Assembly (NCBI GenBank): GCA_963667675.1
Contig: OY763929.1
Span: 620,001 to 684,000, forward strand
Length of the DNA stretch: 64,000 bases
From: G963667675 sp963667675
Lineage (GTDB): Bacteria; Chloroflexota; Dehalococcoidia; Lucifugimonadales; UBA3495
Direction: 5' to 3'
The notes under the pieces were generated by a model. That model did not search any database, was not told the DNA's origin, and worked only from the letters and a program-made list of their open reading frames with translations. Positions 39,202-48,715 of this stretch are shown piece after piece (positions within the stretch are counted from its first letter, which is position 1; each line of letters opens with the position of its first letter). The translations under genes were made by a program, and so were the position numbers.

Positions 39202-42200
39202 CTACAGACCGAATTTCGCAATGATTCCTTTGAGTTCTGTCTTCGTTTCCTCGTCCAAGGGCGTTTGGAGCAATTGGTCAATGATAGGTTTCGCTCCGTG
39301 CCACATAAACTTTTCGGCGTCCGCCTCGCCAAGTCGGATTAGTAGCTTCGCGAGTGAACACGGATACCTAGAGGGTATGTCAGAGTCGGTAAGCCCGAAG
39401 AGCAGGTGATCCGGCGGCATCGGCACCACAAGCATATTGAGCGCTAACCCGACTGCCTCCGGGTAGACCGCCGTTAGGCTGTTGGTCCACTCGAGCATCA
39501 TCTCTATTTCCTTATGGTCCAGTGGCGCTGGAATACCGTCAAGACGATTTTCCCAGTATCCTCTGAGCCAGGTGTTCCACCATTCTAGTTGTGCGGGCTC
39601 GTCCAGAGACCGTAGGTGGAATACGATTTCACGTGTAAATTGTTGCCTGACGTCCTGGTCGGTGCCTGCTATTAGTTTGGTAATCCATTGGTCGGAAGGG
39701 CCGGACACAAACCAAGTGAGCAACGAGGTGTATCTCGTGATAAATCTTTGTTTCGTTGCTGGCGTCATCCTGTCGTCGATGTATTTGACTGTTTCTAAGA
39801 ACGGGTCTCTTAGCAGTTCGGCGACCGTTGGGTTGAATTGCGACGCGTACGATATGCCTTCCCATGCGCTTTCGAATTCTTGGTGGTTACGTTCCAGTAG
39901 TGGTATCAAGTTTCGCTTAGACCACTCTTCGTCCACCGCCGTTAGAAACGAAATTTGTGAAGTGAATATTACCCTGGCAAGCTTTCCAGGCAATTCGTGG
40001 TCCGCCATTATCGTCGCCAGTACATCCTGGTATTCGATACTGAGCGCTGCCGGCAACGCCCTTTGGTGTTTCCTCCATAGGGCGATGCTATGCAGCCAGA
40101 ATTGAGCGAGCCTTCCTGAAAGGTGGTTCATGGCTTTGGTAAGCCAATCTACTTCTTCTTGAACTCCTCCGACGTATCGAGTTATTTCGGGTGCGTCAAC
40201 CGTGCCTGCATAACTATGCAATTTCATGGCGATAGCGTTGGCCTGGGAAAGAAATTCTGAGATCTTCGAGCCAGTGAATTTTGGGGCTATGCTGCATATT
40301 GCATCGGCCATCTCCCTAGTGTGATTTAGGCATAGCTCGTCGTTATCGAGACAGTCCAGAACTTGGCGAATGTCATCCTCATCTAACTCCGCGTTCGCCC
40401 AAGCACTCATAAGACAAGGCCAGAGGTCAGCATCCCACCGGCCCATACTGGCCATTTCACGCGCCAAATTGAAACCCCAATCAAAGTTTTCCTGCGCAGC
40501 TTCCTTAACAGTAGTCAACAAACCTACTCTGCTGCCACTGTCGAGAAATACCGTTGGTTGATATTCAAGTAACTCCGTCAACAATTCTTTCGCAGGTTTC
40601 GCTAGTAGTTCCTCAACTGACAGAGGGCTACTAGCTCGTGTCCATGTTCCTGTCGTCCAATGCATCAGGAGGTCCGGATGCTCGCGTTGGAGAAATTCCG
40701 GGTAGCGAATAAGGATGGCTTCCACAGCTTGTTTAGCCTGAGAGCAATCCGGATCAGCGTCCAATAGCCAGTGCAGCCATGTGAAACGGCTATAATCCTC
40801 CTCGCCCTCTTTGTGCTCATCCTCTTGGTTTGGTCGCCTAAACGACTGGATAGCCTGGATAAGAGTCTCTCTCACTGCAAAGCCCGCTTTTGGATATGCT
40901 TTGCCAATCGCTTGGAAGATTTCATGATGGGTAACTATGTCATGCAAGTTACAATGCTCCAGCAGCCAGGATATTTTCTCGTCTGCTGGCATATCAATCC
41001 ACGACAGTGCGTGAATCGCCAGTCGGCGTAGCAGCGGTGCTTCTGAGTCGTTGTAGCGTTCAGACCACGACTTCACCATATCCGGTTGGTTGACAGCAAG
41101 CCATTCGAGGCAGTCCCTTGCAATGTCTATAAGTGCATCAACGCCTCGAGGATATTTGTCCTGTTCGTGGGGTTCGATAGCGGAGCGCGATAACGTGTCG
41201 GAATCCAGTAGGCGCTTACCTTCCCATGCGTTTATTAACGAGTGACGCTCTTCCAATCTAAAGGCGGTTTTCTCGAGCAGCGATTCAGCTATTTTCGGCA
41301 AGTTGGGTTTCAGGCACTTCTCCCATAAGGGTTGGATGTGGTGGTCAAAGAGGTCTGAGTTGCGTCTGAAAGACCGCGGGTTGGTTATGCCGCGGCTTTC
41401 TGTCATCGAGTCGTAGATTTGCAACAAATTGACCAGCAACCCTTGGCTGGCGCAGTTTTCGGCCATCTTCTCCAACAGGATATACTTGGAAAAATCCGAG
41501 GGAGCTGCGCTTAACAAGAAATGGGCCCATCGGGAAAGGGTCCGTTCATCCGCCTGGCGTTCAGCGCCTACGCCCATCTGCCACGTAATCTTATTCCACA
41601 ACGCCGGATTGAGCCTTGGACCGTGGCGTTCTATAAGAGAAAACAGTGCCTTGGGTTCCTTAGCGGCAAAGCTGCCCAACCACGCGGCCAGCAAACTCTT
41701 TTCTTCTGTAAGGTCGCCGTAGGAAAACAGGGCATCGAGATAATTGCGATTGTCCAGCCAATCGACCCATTCCAGCGATTTCGCTTTCTCAATGAAAAAG
41801 CGGGTATATACCGGATCGGCGAGGGCATGTTCTATTACGCCAACGGATTCTTCATCAAGGGGTGGCGGCCCGGAGGCAATACTGGTGATTTTTTGTTGCC
41901 AGTCTAGTATGCCGCGTCGTAAGTAATTTGCGAGGCCTGATACCGCCTCGAACAGTCCGCTGTAGTCGTCCTCGTCCTCTTGTGGGAATACAATGGGATA
42001 TATGCCCAAATTGCGCCAACGCTCCGGCTCATCGCTCCGACTGCCAACAAGGGCATAGCGCCGGTCGCTGTCATCCCTTGGCAGAGATGGAGTCAAGTAC
42101 GTCATTATCGTGTCATTGTGGCTGTAGCCCACGAACAGTACGATGTGCCTTGCAAAAAGGTCTACCAGGAAGCGTCGCGCCCAACCGTCGGATTCGGTCA

Positions 42201-42711
42201 GGTAAGCCCGGCCAAAGTCTTGACTGGTGAGCACCATTTCTTCAGGTTCGGTCACCGACCCGTGGACATGCACAATGCCCCGAAATCGCCGGCCGTAGGG
42301 CAGTGCCGGGGCTAGGAACACTCTTGATGAGGTGCCTAGCTCTTTGGCGGACTGCTCAAACAGCAAATCGAAATTGGTGGTGACGATTCGCACATCTTCG
42401 GGTCTCCTGACCAATTTCAGCAGGTCGCGGTGAAGTTCCGTCGGCTCAGGATTGTGCTTCTGCAACAGTTCCGCAGCGCGTTTGTGGACATCGGCGCCAG
42501 TGGTTTTCAATCGATTCAAGAACCGGTCTTCCGGCTCTTGCTCGTCGATAGCATGTCCGCTTCCTTCGGATATTTGGTGGGTGAGCTTGGGGAAGTCCGG
42601 CAAGTTGGCTGGGGCTCCCATGGAGACGCCGGCGCCGGCAAAAATAACCAGATCACTGTCACGTAGGGCGTTCAGCAACTGGTCCGGGAAATTGACACCT
42701 TTGATGTTCAT
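39202..42711 (-). CDS. SIR2-domain protein with long C-terminal helical region (defence-type)
   Basis: In this 1,169-residue protein, residues 1-260 are a SIR2 NAD-binding domain: FAGAGVSMGAPANLPDF (GAGVS at 26-30), IVTTNFDLLFEQ (109-120), VHVHGSV with the catalytic His at 150, and VLFVGYSHNDTIMTYL. The remaining 900 residues are helical, resembling the DUF4020/DSR-like tails of SIR2 anti-phage proteins, which deplete NAD after sensing infection. No membrane segment is present. GC is below the neighbours, consistent with transfer. It lies 129 bp downstream of the oxidoreductase gene on the same strand. It probably acts alone; the small membrane protein and RNA downstream are possible partners. 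Confidence 0.85.
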   Translation of the reverse strand: MNIKGVNFPDQLLNALRDSDLVIFAGAGVSMGAPANLPDFPKLTHQISEGSGHAIDEQEPEDRFLNRLKTTGADVHKRAAELLQKHNPEPTELHRDLLKLVRRPEDVRIVTTNFDLLFEQSAKELGTSSRVFLAPALPYGRRFRGIVHVHGSVTEPEEMVLTSQDFGRAYLTESDGWARRFLVDLFARHIVLFVGYSHNDTIMTYLTPSLPRDDSDRRYALVGSRSDEPERWRNLGIYPIVFPQEDEDDYSGLFEAVSGLANYLRRGILDWQQKITSIASGPPPLDEESVGVIEHALADPVYTRFFIEKAKSLEWVDWLDNRNYLDALFSYGDLTEEKSLLAAWLGSFAAKEPKALFSLIERHGPRLNPALWNKITWQMGVGAERQADERTLSRWAHFLLSAAPSDFSKYILLEKMAENCASQGLLVNLLQIYDSMTESRGITNPRSFRRNSDLFDHHIQPLWEKCLKPNLPKIAESLLEKTAFRLEERHSLINAWEGKRLLDSDTLSRSAIEPHEQDKYPRGVDALIDIARDCLEWLAVNQPDMVKSWSERYNDSEAPLLRRLAIHALSWIDMPADEKISWLLEHCNLHDIVTHHEIFQAIGKAYPKAGFAVRETLIQAIQSFRRPNQEDEHKEGEEDYSRFTWLHWLLDADPDCSQAKQAVEAILIRYPEFLQREHPDLLMHWTTGTWTRASSPLSVEELLAKPAKELLTELLEYQPTVFLDSGSRVGLLTTVKEAAQENFDWGFNLAREMASMGRWDADLWPCLMSAWANAELDEDDIRQVLDCLDNDELCLNHTREMADAICSIAPKFTGSKISEFLSQANAIAMKLHSYAGTVDAPEITRYVGGVQEEVDWLTKAMNHLSGRLAQFWLHSIALWRKHQRALPAALSIEYQDVLATIMADHELPGKLARVIFTSQISFLTAVDEEWSKRNLIPLLERNHQEFESAWEGISYASQFNPTVAELLRDPFLETVKYIDDRMTPATKQRFITRYTSLLTWFVSGPSDQWITKLIAGTDQDVRQQFTREIVFHLRSLDEPAQLEWWNTWLRGYWENRLDGIPAPLDHKEIEMMLEWTNSLTAVYPEAVGLALNMLVVPMPPDHLLFGLTDSDIPSRYPCSLAKLLIRLGEADAEKFMWHGAKPIIDQLLQTPLDEETKTELKGIIAKFGL

Positions 42712-42839
42712 CTACCTCGACCGCTCCTTTGCAATCACCCCTTCCTCCCACCCTGTACGTGATTCGGAAATCTTGTCCAAACGCCCGCCGCTTGGCTCTT
42801 CAAGCACCTTGTAGCTTTACAAGACTTCCGCGAGAATAT

Positions 42840-43874
42840 CTACCCCACTTCCACGGAAACCCCGCGCTCCATCGACTCGTAAGCCTTCAGCACCACCGAC
42901 AGCGCCGCAATCCCCGCCTCGCCAGAGGTCAGCGGTTCCCTCCCTTCCAGGATGCTGCTCCGAAACTCCCGTACCATTGGGACCAACCCGTAATGGGCGG
43001 GTTCCAGCGCCACCGTGCGCTGTTCCCGGCCGTCATCCCACGTCAGCGTAAGTTGTTCCTCGCCGTCACCCGACGCCAGCCGGAACGCGCCCATTTCAAA
43101 GTACAGACGCCCCCGCATCCCCGATACGGATACCCACTGCGGCCCCGGACTCTTGGCCGCGGTCCAGGAATGGTTGACTACCCCCACCACACCGTCGGCT
43201 GTCTTGGTCACGATCACCGCGCCGTTCTCGACCTCTCCGGCTGCTGGGCCGGCCGGCAGAGAGGCGGCGAACACCTGCCGTGGCATGCCCGACAGGTAGA
43301 CCAGGATGTCCACCTTGTGAATCCCGCCGTCTATCAGCACCCCGCCTCCGCTCGAACTGCGTTGGCCCCTCCATTCTTCGGAGACCATTGCCGCTTCTTC
43401 CTGGAGCTGGACCAGCCGCAGGTCGCCCAGGGCGCCTGATTCAATAATCTCCCTGGCCTTGCGCACCCCGGTCATGAAACGGTAGTTCTCAGCGACCATG
43501 AGTGTCACGCCCGCCCGCCGCGCCTCCGCCACCATGTCGCGGGCCTCTTCAATAGACAGGGCTATGGGCTTTTCCACCAAGACGTGCTTGCCGGCCCGCG
43601 CCGCCATGACGGCCTGTTCCCGGTGCAAGTGGTGGGGCGTACAAACGTACATGGCCTGCACCCTCGGGTCCGCCGCGGCCTCCTCGTATGAGCCGAAGGC
43701 CCCGCTGCCGCCGTAGGCCTCCGCAAAGGCTTGGGCGCGGCCCAAGTCCCTGCTGGCAAAGAACAACTCCACCTCGCCCCTCATATACCCCATTGCCCGA
43801 GCAAAGGTCTTGGCGAAACTGCCGCATCCCACTACGCACAACGACAGCTTTATGCTTTGGCTCCCGCGCGGCAA
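42840..43874 (-). CDS. Gfo/Idh/MocA family oxidoreductase
   Basis: The 344-residue protein has an N-terminal Rossmann domain (LCVVGCGSFAKTFARAM) and the YVCTPHHLHREQAVMAARAGKHVLVEKPIALS block with the EKP motif typical of this NAD(P)-dependent sugar/cyclitol dehydrogenase family. A C-terminal alpha/beta domain includes GGVLIDGGIHKVDILVYL. The substrate is unknown. It starts 1 bp after the stop codon of the metallopeptidase lipoprotein gene and is probably cotranscribed with it. Confidence 0.93.
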   Translation of the reverse strand: MPRGSQSIKLSLCVVGCGSFAKTFARAMGYMRGEVELFFASRDLGRAQAFAEAYGGSGAFGSYEEAAADPRVQAMYVCTPHHLHREQAVMAARAGKHVLVEKPIALSIEEARDMVAEARRAGVTLMVAENYRFMTGVRKAREIIESGALGDLRLVQLQEEAAMVSEEWRGQRSSSGGGVLIDGGIHKVDILVYLSGMPRQVFAASLPAGPAAGEVENGAVIVTKTADGVVGVVNHSWTAAKSPGPQWVSVSGMRGRLYFEMGAFRLASGDGEEQLTLTWDDGREQRTVALEPAHYGLVPMVREFRSSILEGREPLTSGEAGIAALSVVLKAYESMERGVSVEVG

Positions 43875-43875
43875 C

Positions 43876-45888
43876 TTAGTTCACCCGCCTCACTGCCAGT
43901 GTATATTCCGCTTCCTGACGCGTCTTCGGCGCCACGGCGGCTACCGCCACCACCAGCTTCTCCGACTCCGCAGGCGCGGCAATGACCACCGAACCCGAAT
44001 TGCTCTCGTCCAACCGCATCTGAGTCACTCTATTGACCTGCCCTGCCTCGATCACTTGCACGATATAGTCCTGCTCCACGCTGTTGTCGGTAAGCGCGAA
44101 CCCTTCAGCGGTCCATCCATCCAAGTCCATCGAAACGCCCAACTCTGGGATGGAAACACCTCTCACGCAAATCCCGGAACCGTGTATCGCATCGTCGGTA
44201 ACATAGTGGAACCGCAGCAGGACTTCCTGCCCCGCGTAGCGGGTGAGATCGACGCTTTCGTCGATCCAGCCGCGGCTGTCGCCAGTATAGCCCATCCCAA
44301 AGTTGTTCCCGATTGGATTATCAGCCGAGGTATGAGGCGTCTCCAAGATATCCCACCTCTTTCCGCCATCCACTGATACTTCCAGATACCCGTAGTCCCA
44401 GTCTTCTTCTACCTCGAACCATATCTGGTATTCCAGAGTAGCCCGGCCCAACGCTGTTAGGTCCACCGGCCTAGTCAGCGTGGAACTAATGGAATCCCCC
44501 AGGTTGCTCCACCAGCAGCCTCTGGAGTCTACTTCCACTGGCAGCAGCCGGTTCTGCGCTGGCGCATTGAACTGTATCTCCAACGGCTCGTCGAAAGAGT
44601 CCAACGTCGCATATTCCACGGCGTATTGCGGGATGCGCGATCTCAACGCCGAGAAATTGGTGATGGACCTGGTGCGTCCAATTCCCACCTCCAGCGCGGA
44701 GTAGCCGTAGACGCCATGGTCTTCATCCAGCACGTTGGCTGCCGCCCAGTCCCCGAATAAGTCCGAGAAAGTAGCTCCGTGACCGGAGCTTTGCAAGTAG
44801 GCGTCGACCCCCGCAATGCCGTCCGCCGGCTCTTCCAGCAGCGGCCTCACGTTGCTGAAGTCCCCATAGTGATCGACAAGGTAATGCATGAACAGGGAAG
44901 CAGCCCCGTAGTTCGCTCTCGAGCCCACTGGCGACAGCGGCCAGTGCACCACTGAAGTCGGTGGAGACCGCAAAAAGCGGTAGATGCTGGACTGGCCGAA
45001 CCCGGCAACGGTTACCGCCACCTCCGCAAGCCCCTCGTTGACCCACGTTTCTTCGGAAGGGTCGGCATTCCAGTGCACCGCGTGCTGCAGTTCATGGGTC
45101 AGTACTTCTAGATACGCCGGAGAGTCCACGGGAATCGCTTCGGCGTTGATGTATATCATTTCTCGTTCATTGCTGAACGGCCTGATGCTGGTGGGATACT
45201 CGTCGGTGGAACTGAAATAGCCTCCTACCCCCCTCAACCGGGCGTTGACTATGTTCAAGTGAGGATCGTTGTCCACCCCCGGCGTCCACTCGCGGCCGAA
45301 GGCGCTGGCGATCTTGGGGTAAATCTCATCCTCGAAACGCTCGGCAGTCCGTTCCAGGGCGGCCTGGCGAACAGGCAGCCCCTCCTCGAAATACCAGTAG
45401 GCGTGGGGCGTCACCAACCGCAACTCGAACCTGCTGGAATACACCTCCAAGTCCAATATGTCCACCAGCCAGAATGTGTCCTGTCTACCCGCGGCATAGC
45501 TCACCGGCGCAGGATTCACCACCCTGTCTCCATCTCCCACGTCGACCCCTTTGAGTTCGGCCGTCAGCCGGTACAGGTCCCGCTCCGGAGGTTCTGGGAA
45601 CCTAGTACCCGGGAACCGCTCCGGGATTGCGGACGCCGGAGTTGGGGCGGCGGCGGCCAACGACTGCGACGGCGTTACCGGTATTGAGGTAGCTAAGGGC
45701 GCGGGAGAGGTCGGGAGGACTGTAGAAACTACAGTATCCGCCGCCGTCTCGGTTGACGGGGTATCGGTCTGGGTAGGAGCAGCTAACGGGGTCGCGGCGG
45801 GCCCACTGGCGTCATTGCACCCGGCCAGCAGGACGGCCAGGAGAATGACGGGTATGTAGTGGTAAGGGCGCATTCCCCGTCGATTCAT
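43876..45888 (-). CDS. Zinc metallopeptidase lipoprotein (immune inhibitor A-like)
   Basis: The approximately 670-residue secreted lipoprotein has a signal peptide with lipobox ending LLAGC (Cys at 24) and a Thr/Pro/Ala-rich linker to about residue 95. A metallopeptidase domain follows with LTHELQHAVHWN (HELQH about 265-269) and downstream WVNEGLAE, supplying the third ligand Glu. The C-terminal third is a beta-rich region (WDYGYLEVSVDGGKRWDIL) resembling the M6 immune-inhibitor A ancillary domain. It likely degrades external protein. ATG 45888 is chosen over the adjacent TTG at 45891. Confidence 0.85.
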   Translation of the reverse strand: MNRRGMRPYHYIPVILLAVLLAGCNDASGPAATPLAAPTQTDTPSTETAADTVVSTVLPTSPAPLATSIPVTPSQSLAAAAPTPASAIPERFPGTRFPEPPERDLYRLTAELKGVDVGDGDRVVNPAPVSYAAGRQDTFWLVDILDLEVYSSRFELRLVTPHAYWYFEEGLPVRQAALERTAERFEDEIYPKIASAFGREWTPGVDNDPHLNIVNARLRGVGGYFSSTDEYPTSIRPFSNEREMIYINAEAIPVDSPAYLEVLTHELQHAVHWNADPSEETWVNEGLAEVAVTVAGFGQSSIYRFLRSPPTSVVHWPLSPVGSRANYGAASLFMHYLVDHYGDFSNVRPLLEEPADGIAGVDAYLQSSGHGATFSDLFGDWAAANVLDEDHGVYGYSALEVGIGRTRSITNFSALRSRIPQYAVEYATLDSFDEPLEIQFNAPAQNRLLPVEVDSRGCWWSNLGDSISSTLTRPVDLTALGRATLEYQIWFEVEEDWDYGYLEVSVDGGKRWDILETPHTSADNPIGNNFGMGYTGDSRGWIDESVDLTRYAGQEVLLRFHYVTDDAIHGSGICVRGVSIPELGVSMDLDGWTAEGFALTDNSVEQDYIVQVIEAGQVNRVTQMRLDESNSGSVVIAAPAESEKLVVAVAAVAPKTRQEAEYTLAVRRVN

Positions 45889-45940
45889 CAAGCCGCCGGA
45901 TTCCCCAGTGACTTGTGCCGGTTTCCAGCAGCGGCCAGCC

Positions 45941-46510
45941 CTACGCCTCCAGCCGGTTGAACCGGTTCATGGCGGCGTCTATGCCCTCTGCCAGCCAACA
46001 CTCCATCGCCGTCACCGCAACCTGTACGGCAGGGTCGACAACCTCGGATTCCTCGCTGGAGAACCGTCCAAGTACGAAATCAACCGGGTCTTCTTCCAAG
46101 GCTGGTTGGCCAATCCCCAGGCGCATCCTGGGAAACTCAACAGTGCCTAGGGCGGATATTATGGACTGCACCCCCCGGTGCCCGCCGTCGCTGCCGGACC
46201 GGCGAATGCGCAGGCGGCCCAGGGGCAACTCCATGTCGTCGTAGACCACCATGATTTCCTCCAGGTCGGCGCCGAAACGGGTCTGCAAATAGGCGACGCA
46301 TTCACCGCTGTTGTTCATGAAGTTACGCGGCTTGGCCAGCGCTACGTCCTGACCGGCGTGGACGCCCTGCCCCAGGACCGCCTTGGCCCGCCGCTCCTTG
46401 ATGGGAATCGACCACTTTTCGGCCATCAGGTCCACGCAGCGGAACCCCAGATTGTGCCTGGTGCCCCGGTACTTCAGCCCCGGGTTGCCCAGGCCGATGA
46501 TCAGGCGCAT
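45941..46510 (-). CDS. pth: Peptidyl-tRNA hydrolase
   Basis: The 189-residue protein is a canonical Pth: MRLIIGLGNPGLKYRGTRHN with Asn9 and catalytic His19, FMNNSGECVAYL, VYDDMELPLGRLRI with the catalytic-dyad Asp, and SDGGHRGVQSII. It releases tRNA from prematurely dissociated peptidyl-tRNA. The frame is open upstream to 46684, but family homology begins exactly at ATG 46510. It is 67 bp downstream of ligA. Confidence 0.96.
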   Translation of the reverse strand: MRLIIGLGNPGLKYRGTRHNLGFRCVDLMAEKWSIPIKERRAKAVLGQGVHAGQDVALAKPRNFMNNSGECVAYLQTRFGADLEEIMVVYDDMELPLGRLRIRRSGSDGGHRGVQSIISALGTVEFPRMRLGIGQPALEEDPVDFVLGRFSSEESEVVDPAVQVAVTAMECWLAEGIDAAMNRFNRLEA

Positions 46511-46577
46511 GCCCAGCCCAGTAACCGGCGCGCCGGGGCCGCCATCGGCGCCGTCCGGGATGCACTCCGCGTTAAGG

Positions 46578-48626
46578 TCAACCCTGGGTCTCCACAGGCT
46601 CGGCCGGCGCGGCGGATGCCGCCTCCAGATATTCCAGGAATGCCTGCTCCTCCAAAACGGCGGTGCCCAGTCGCTGGGCCGCATCCAGCTTGGAGCCCGG
46701 AGACTCTCCCACTACCAGGTAGTCGGTCTTGCGGGTGACCGAGGACGTGACGCTGCCGCCCAGGGACTTGATCCTGTTTTCGGCTTCCCGCCGCGGAAAC
46801 GATTCCAGGGTCCCGGTAACGACAAAGGTAAGGCCCTGCAGAGGTTGCGGGCCTGTCGCCGCTTCGGCGGCCTCTTGGTGCAGCCTCACTCCTGCTTGCC
46901 GCAGTTTGTCGATGACCTCGCGGTTGCGTGGCACCCTGAAATATGCGGCGACGCTCTCGGCAATCTTGGGCCCTATTCCGGGGATCTCGGTCAACTGCTC
47001 TTCGGTTGCTCCGGCTAGCTGGTCCAGGTCGGCGTAACGCTGCACTAACAGGTCGGCGACCTCCGACCCCACGTGAATAATCCCCAGGGCAAACACCAGC
47101 CTGGGCAACGGGCGAGTCTTGCTGGCTTGGATGTTGTCGACTATCTTGGTCGCCAGCAACTCACCCATGCGCTCCAGTTCCAGCAGTTGCTCTTTCTGCA
47201 GGAAGTAAAGGTCTGCAATGTCGCTGACCAGTCCATTGTCAATGAGAATGCGGCACCACTGCTCGCCCAAGCCGTCGATGTCCATGGCGCCCTTGCCGAC
47301 GAAGTGCTTGAGCAACTCGAAAAACTGGGCCGGGCAGGCGGTATTGGGGCAGCGGTGCATCGCCTCAGTTTCCGGCTTAACGACCTCGTTGCCGCACACC
47401 GGACAGTTTGACGGCATGGCGAACACCGTTTCACGGCCGTCGCGCCGGTCTAGGACAGGCCCGACGACGTGGGGGATCACGTCCCCCGCCCGTTCGATGT
47501 TCACCCAGTCGCCGATGCGCACGTCCTTGCGGTGGATGTCCTCTTCGTTGTGCAACGATGCCTGCTTCACCGTGGCTCCGCTGACTATCACTGGCTCCAG
47601 GATTGCGTACGGGTTGAGGCTGCCGGTTCGGCCCACGTTGATGCCGATATCCAGGAGCTGGGTTACCGCTCGCTGGGCCGGAAACTTGAAGGCAATGGCC
47701 CACCGGGGCTCCCGCCCCACGACGCCCAACGCCGATTGCAAGGCGAAGGGGTCCACCTTTATCACGACCCCGTCCACCTCGTAAGACAGGTCGTGCCGCC
47801 GTTCCAGCCACGACTGGTAGAAGTCGTAGACCTCCTCTAAAGTACGGCACAGCTTGTTATGAGGGTTGATTCGGAATCCCAGGGACTTCAGCCATTCCAG
47901 GGACTCCCACTGACCGTTGGGCCCTAACTGGCCCTCTACACCGCCCAGGCTATAGACCCAGATCTGCATGTTGCGAGAGGCGGTCACGTTGGGGTCCAAC
48001 TGCCGGATACTTCCTGCCCCCGTGTTCCTGGGGTTGGCGTAGAGGGGCTCCCCCCGTTCCGCCCGTTCCTCGTTAAGACGCCTGAAGGACTCCAGGGGCA
48101 TATAGACCTCGCCCCGCACTTCCAGGCGCGCCGGCGGCTGGCCCTGCAACGCAATGGGTATGCTGCGGACGGTGCGAAGGTTCTGGGTTACGTCCTCCCC
48201 CACCTGACCGTCGCCCCTGGTGGCTCCCTGGGTCAACACGCCGTCCTCGTAGACCAGGTTCACCGCCAGCCCGTCGATTTTCAACTCGCACACCAGGTCG
48301 AAGTCGGCGTCGTCCAACAGGCCCTTGACGCGGCGGTGCCAGGTCTGCAGTTCTTCCAGGTCAAAGGCGTTGGCCAGGCTGAGCATCGGCGTGGTGTGCT
48401 GCACCTGGGCGAACCCCTCTGTAGGCTTTGCCCCTACTCGCTGCGTGGGCGAGTCCGGGCCGACCAACTCGGGATGCTCTTCCTCCAGCCCGCGCAACTC
48501 CCGCATAAGGGCGTCATAGTCGCCGTCACTGACCACCGGATCATCCAGGACGTAGTAACGGTGATTGTGGTAGTTGAGTTCGTCGCGCAGCCGCGCCGCC
48601 CTCTGACGAACGCCGTCCTCAACCAT
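46578..48626 (-). CDS. ligA: NAD-dependent DNA ligase
   Basis: The 682-residue LigA is complete: domain Ia (NHRYYVLDDPVVSDGDYD), the adenylation domain with CELKIDGLAVN (AMP-accepting Lys116), the OB fold, a four-Cys zinc finger (CPVCGNEV and CPNTACPAQ), helix-hairpin-helix repeats (IPGIGPKIAESVAAYF) and a C-terminal BRCT (GLTFVVTGTLESFPR). It seals nicks in replication and repair. It is flanked by pth downstream and the sugar-isomerase gene upstream on the same strand. Confidence 0.98.
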   Translation of the reverse strand: MVEDGVRQRAARLRDELNYHNHRYYVLDDPVVSDGDYDALMRELRGLEEEHPELVGPDSPTQRVGAKPTEGFAQVQHTTPMLSLANAFDLEELQTWHRRVKGLLDDADFDLVCELKIDGLAVNLVYEDGVLTQGATRGDGQVGEDVTQNLRTVRSIPIALQGQPPARLEVRGEVYMPLESFRRLNEERAERGEPLYANPRNTGAGSIRQLDPNVTASRNMQIWVYSLGGVEGQLGPNGQWESLEWLKSLGFRINPHNKLCRTLEEVYDFYQSWLERRHDLSYEVDGVVIKVDPFALQSALGVVGREPRWAIAFKFPAQRAVTQLLDIGINVGRTGSLNPYAILEPVIVSGATVKQASLHNEEDIHRKDVRIGDWVNIERAGDVIPHVVGPVLDRRDGRETVFAMPSNCPVCGNEVVKPETEAMHRCPNTACPAQFFELLKHFVGKGAMDIDGLGEQWCRILIDNGLVSDIADLYFLQKEQLLELERMGELLATKIVDNIQASKTRPLPRLVFALGIIHVGSEVADLLVQRYADLDQLAGATEEQLTEIPGIGPKIAESVAAYFRVPRNREVIDKLRQAGVRLHQEAAEAATGPQPLQGLTFVVTGTLESFPRREAENRIKSLGGSVTSSVTRKTDYLVVGESPGSKLDAAQRLGTAVLEEQAFLEYLEAASAAPAEPVETQG

Positions 48627-48715
48627 TGGCCTTGCTACTCGAAGACAAGTTTGTCACCACGGAATATGATACTACGCCGCTGAAATCGCTCTCGGCTCGC
48701 CGGATGAAGAGCGGC

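Noticed and set aside
39120..39332. 70-codon minus-strand frame overlapping the 3' end of the SIR2 gene
   Set aside because: Out-of-frame shadow of the SIR2 coding region with basic low-complexity composition.
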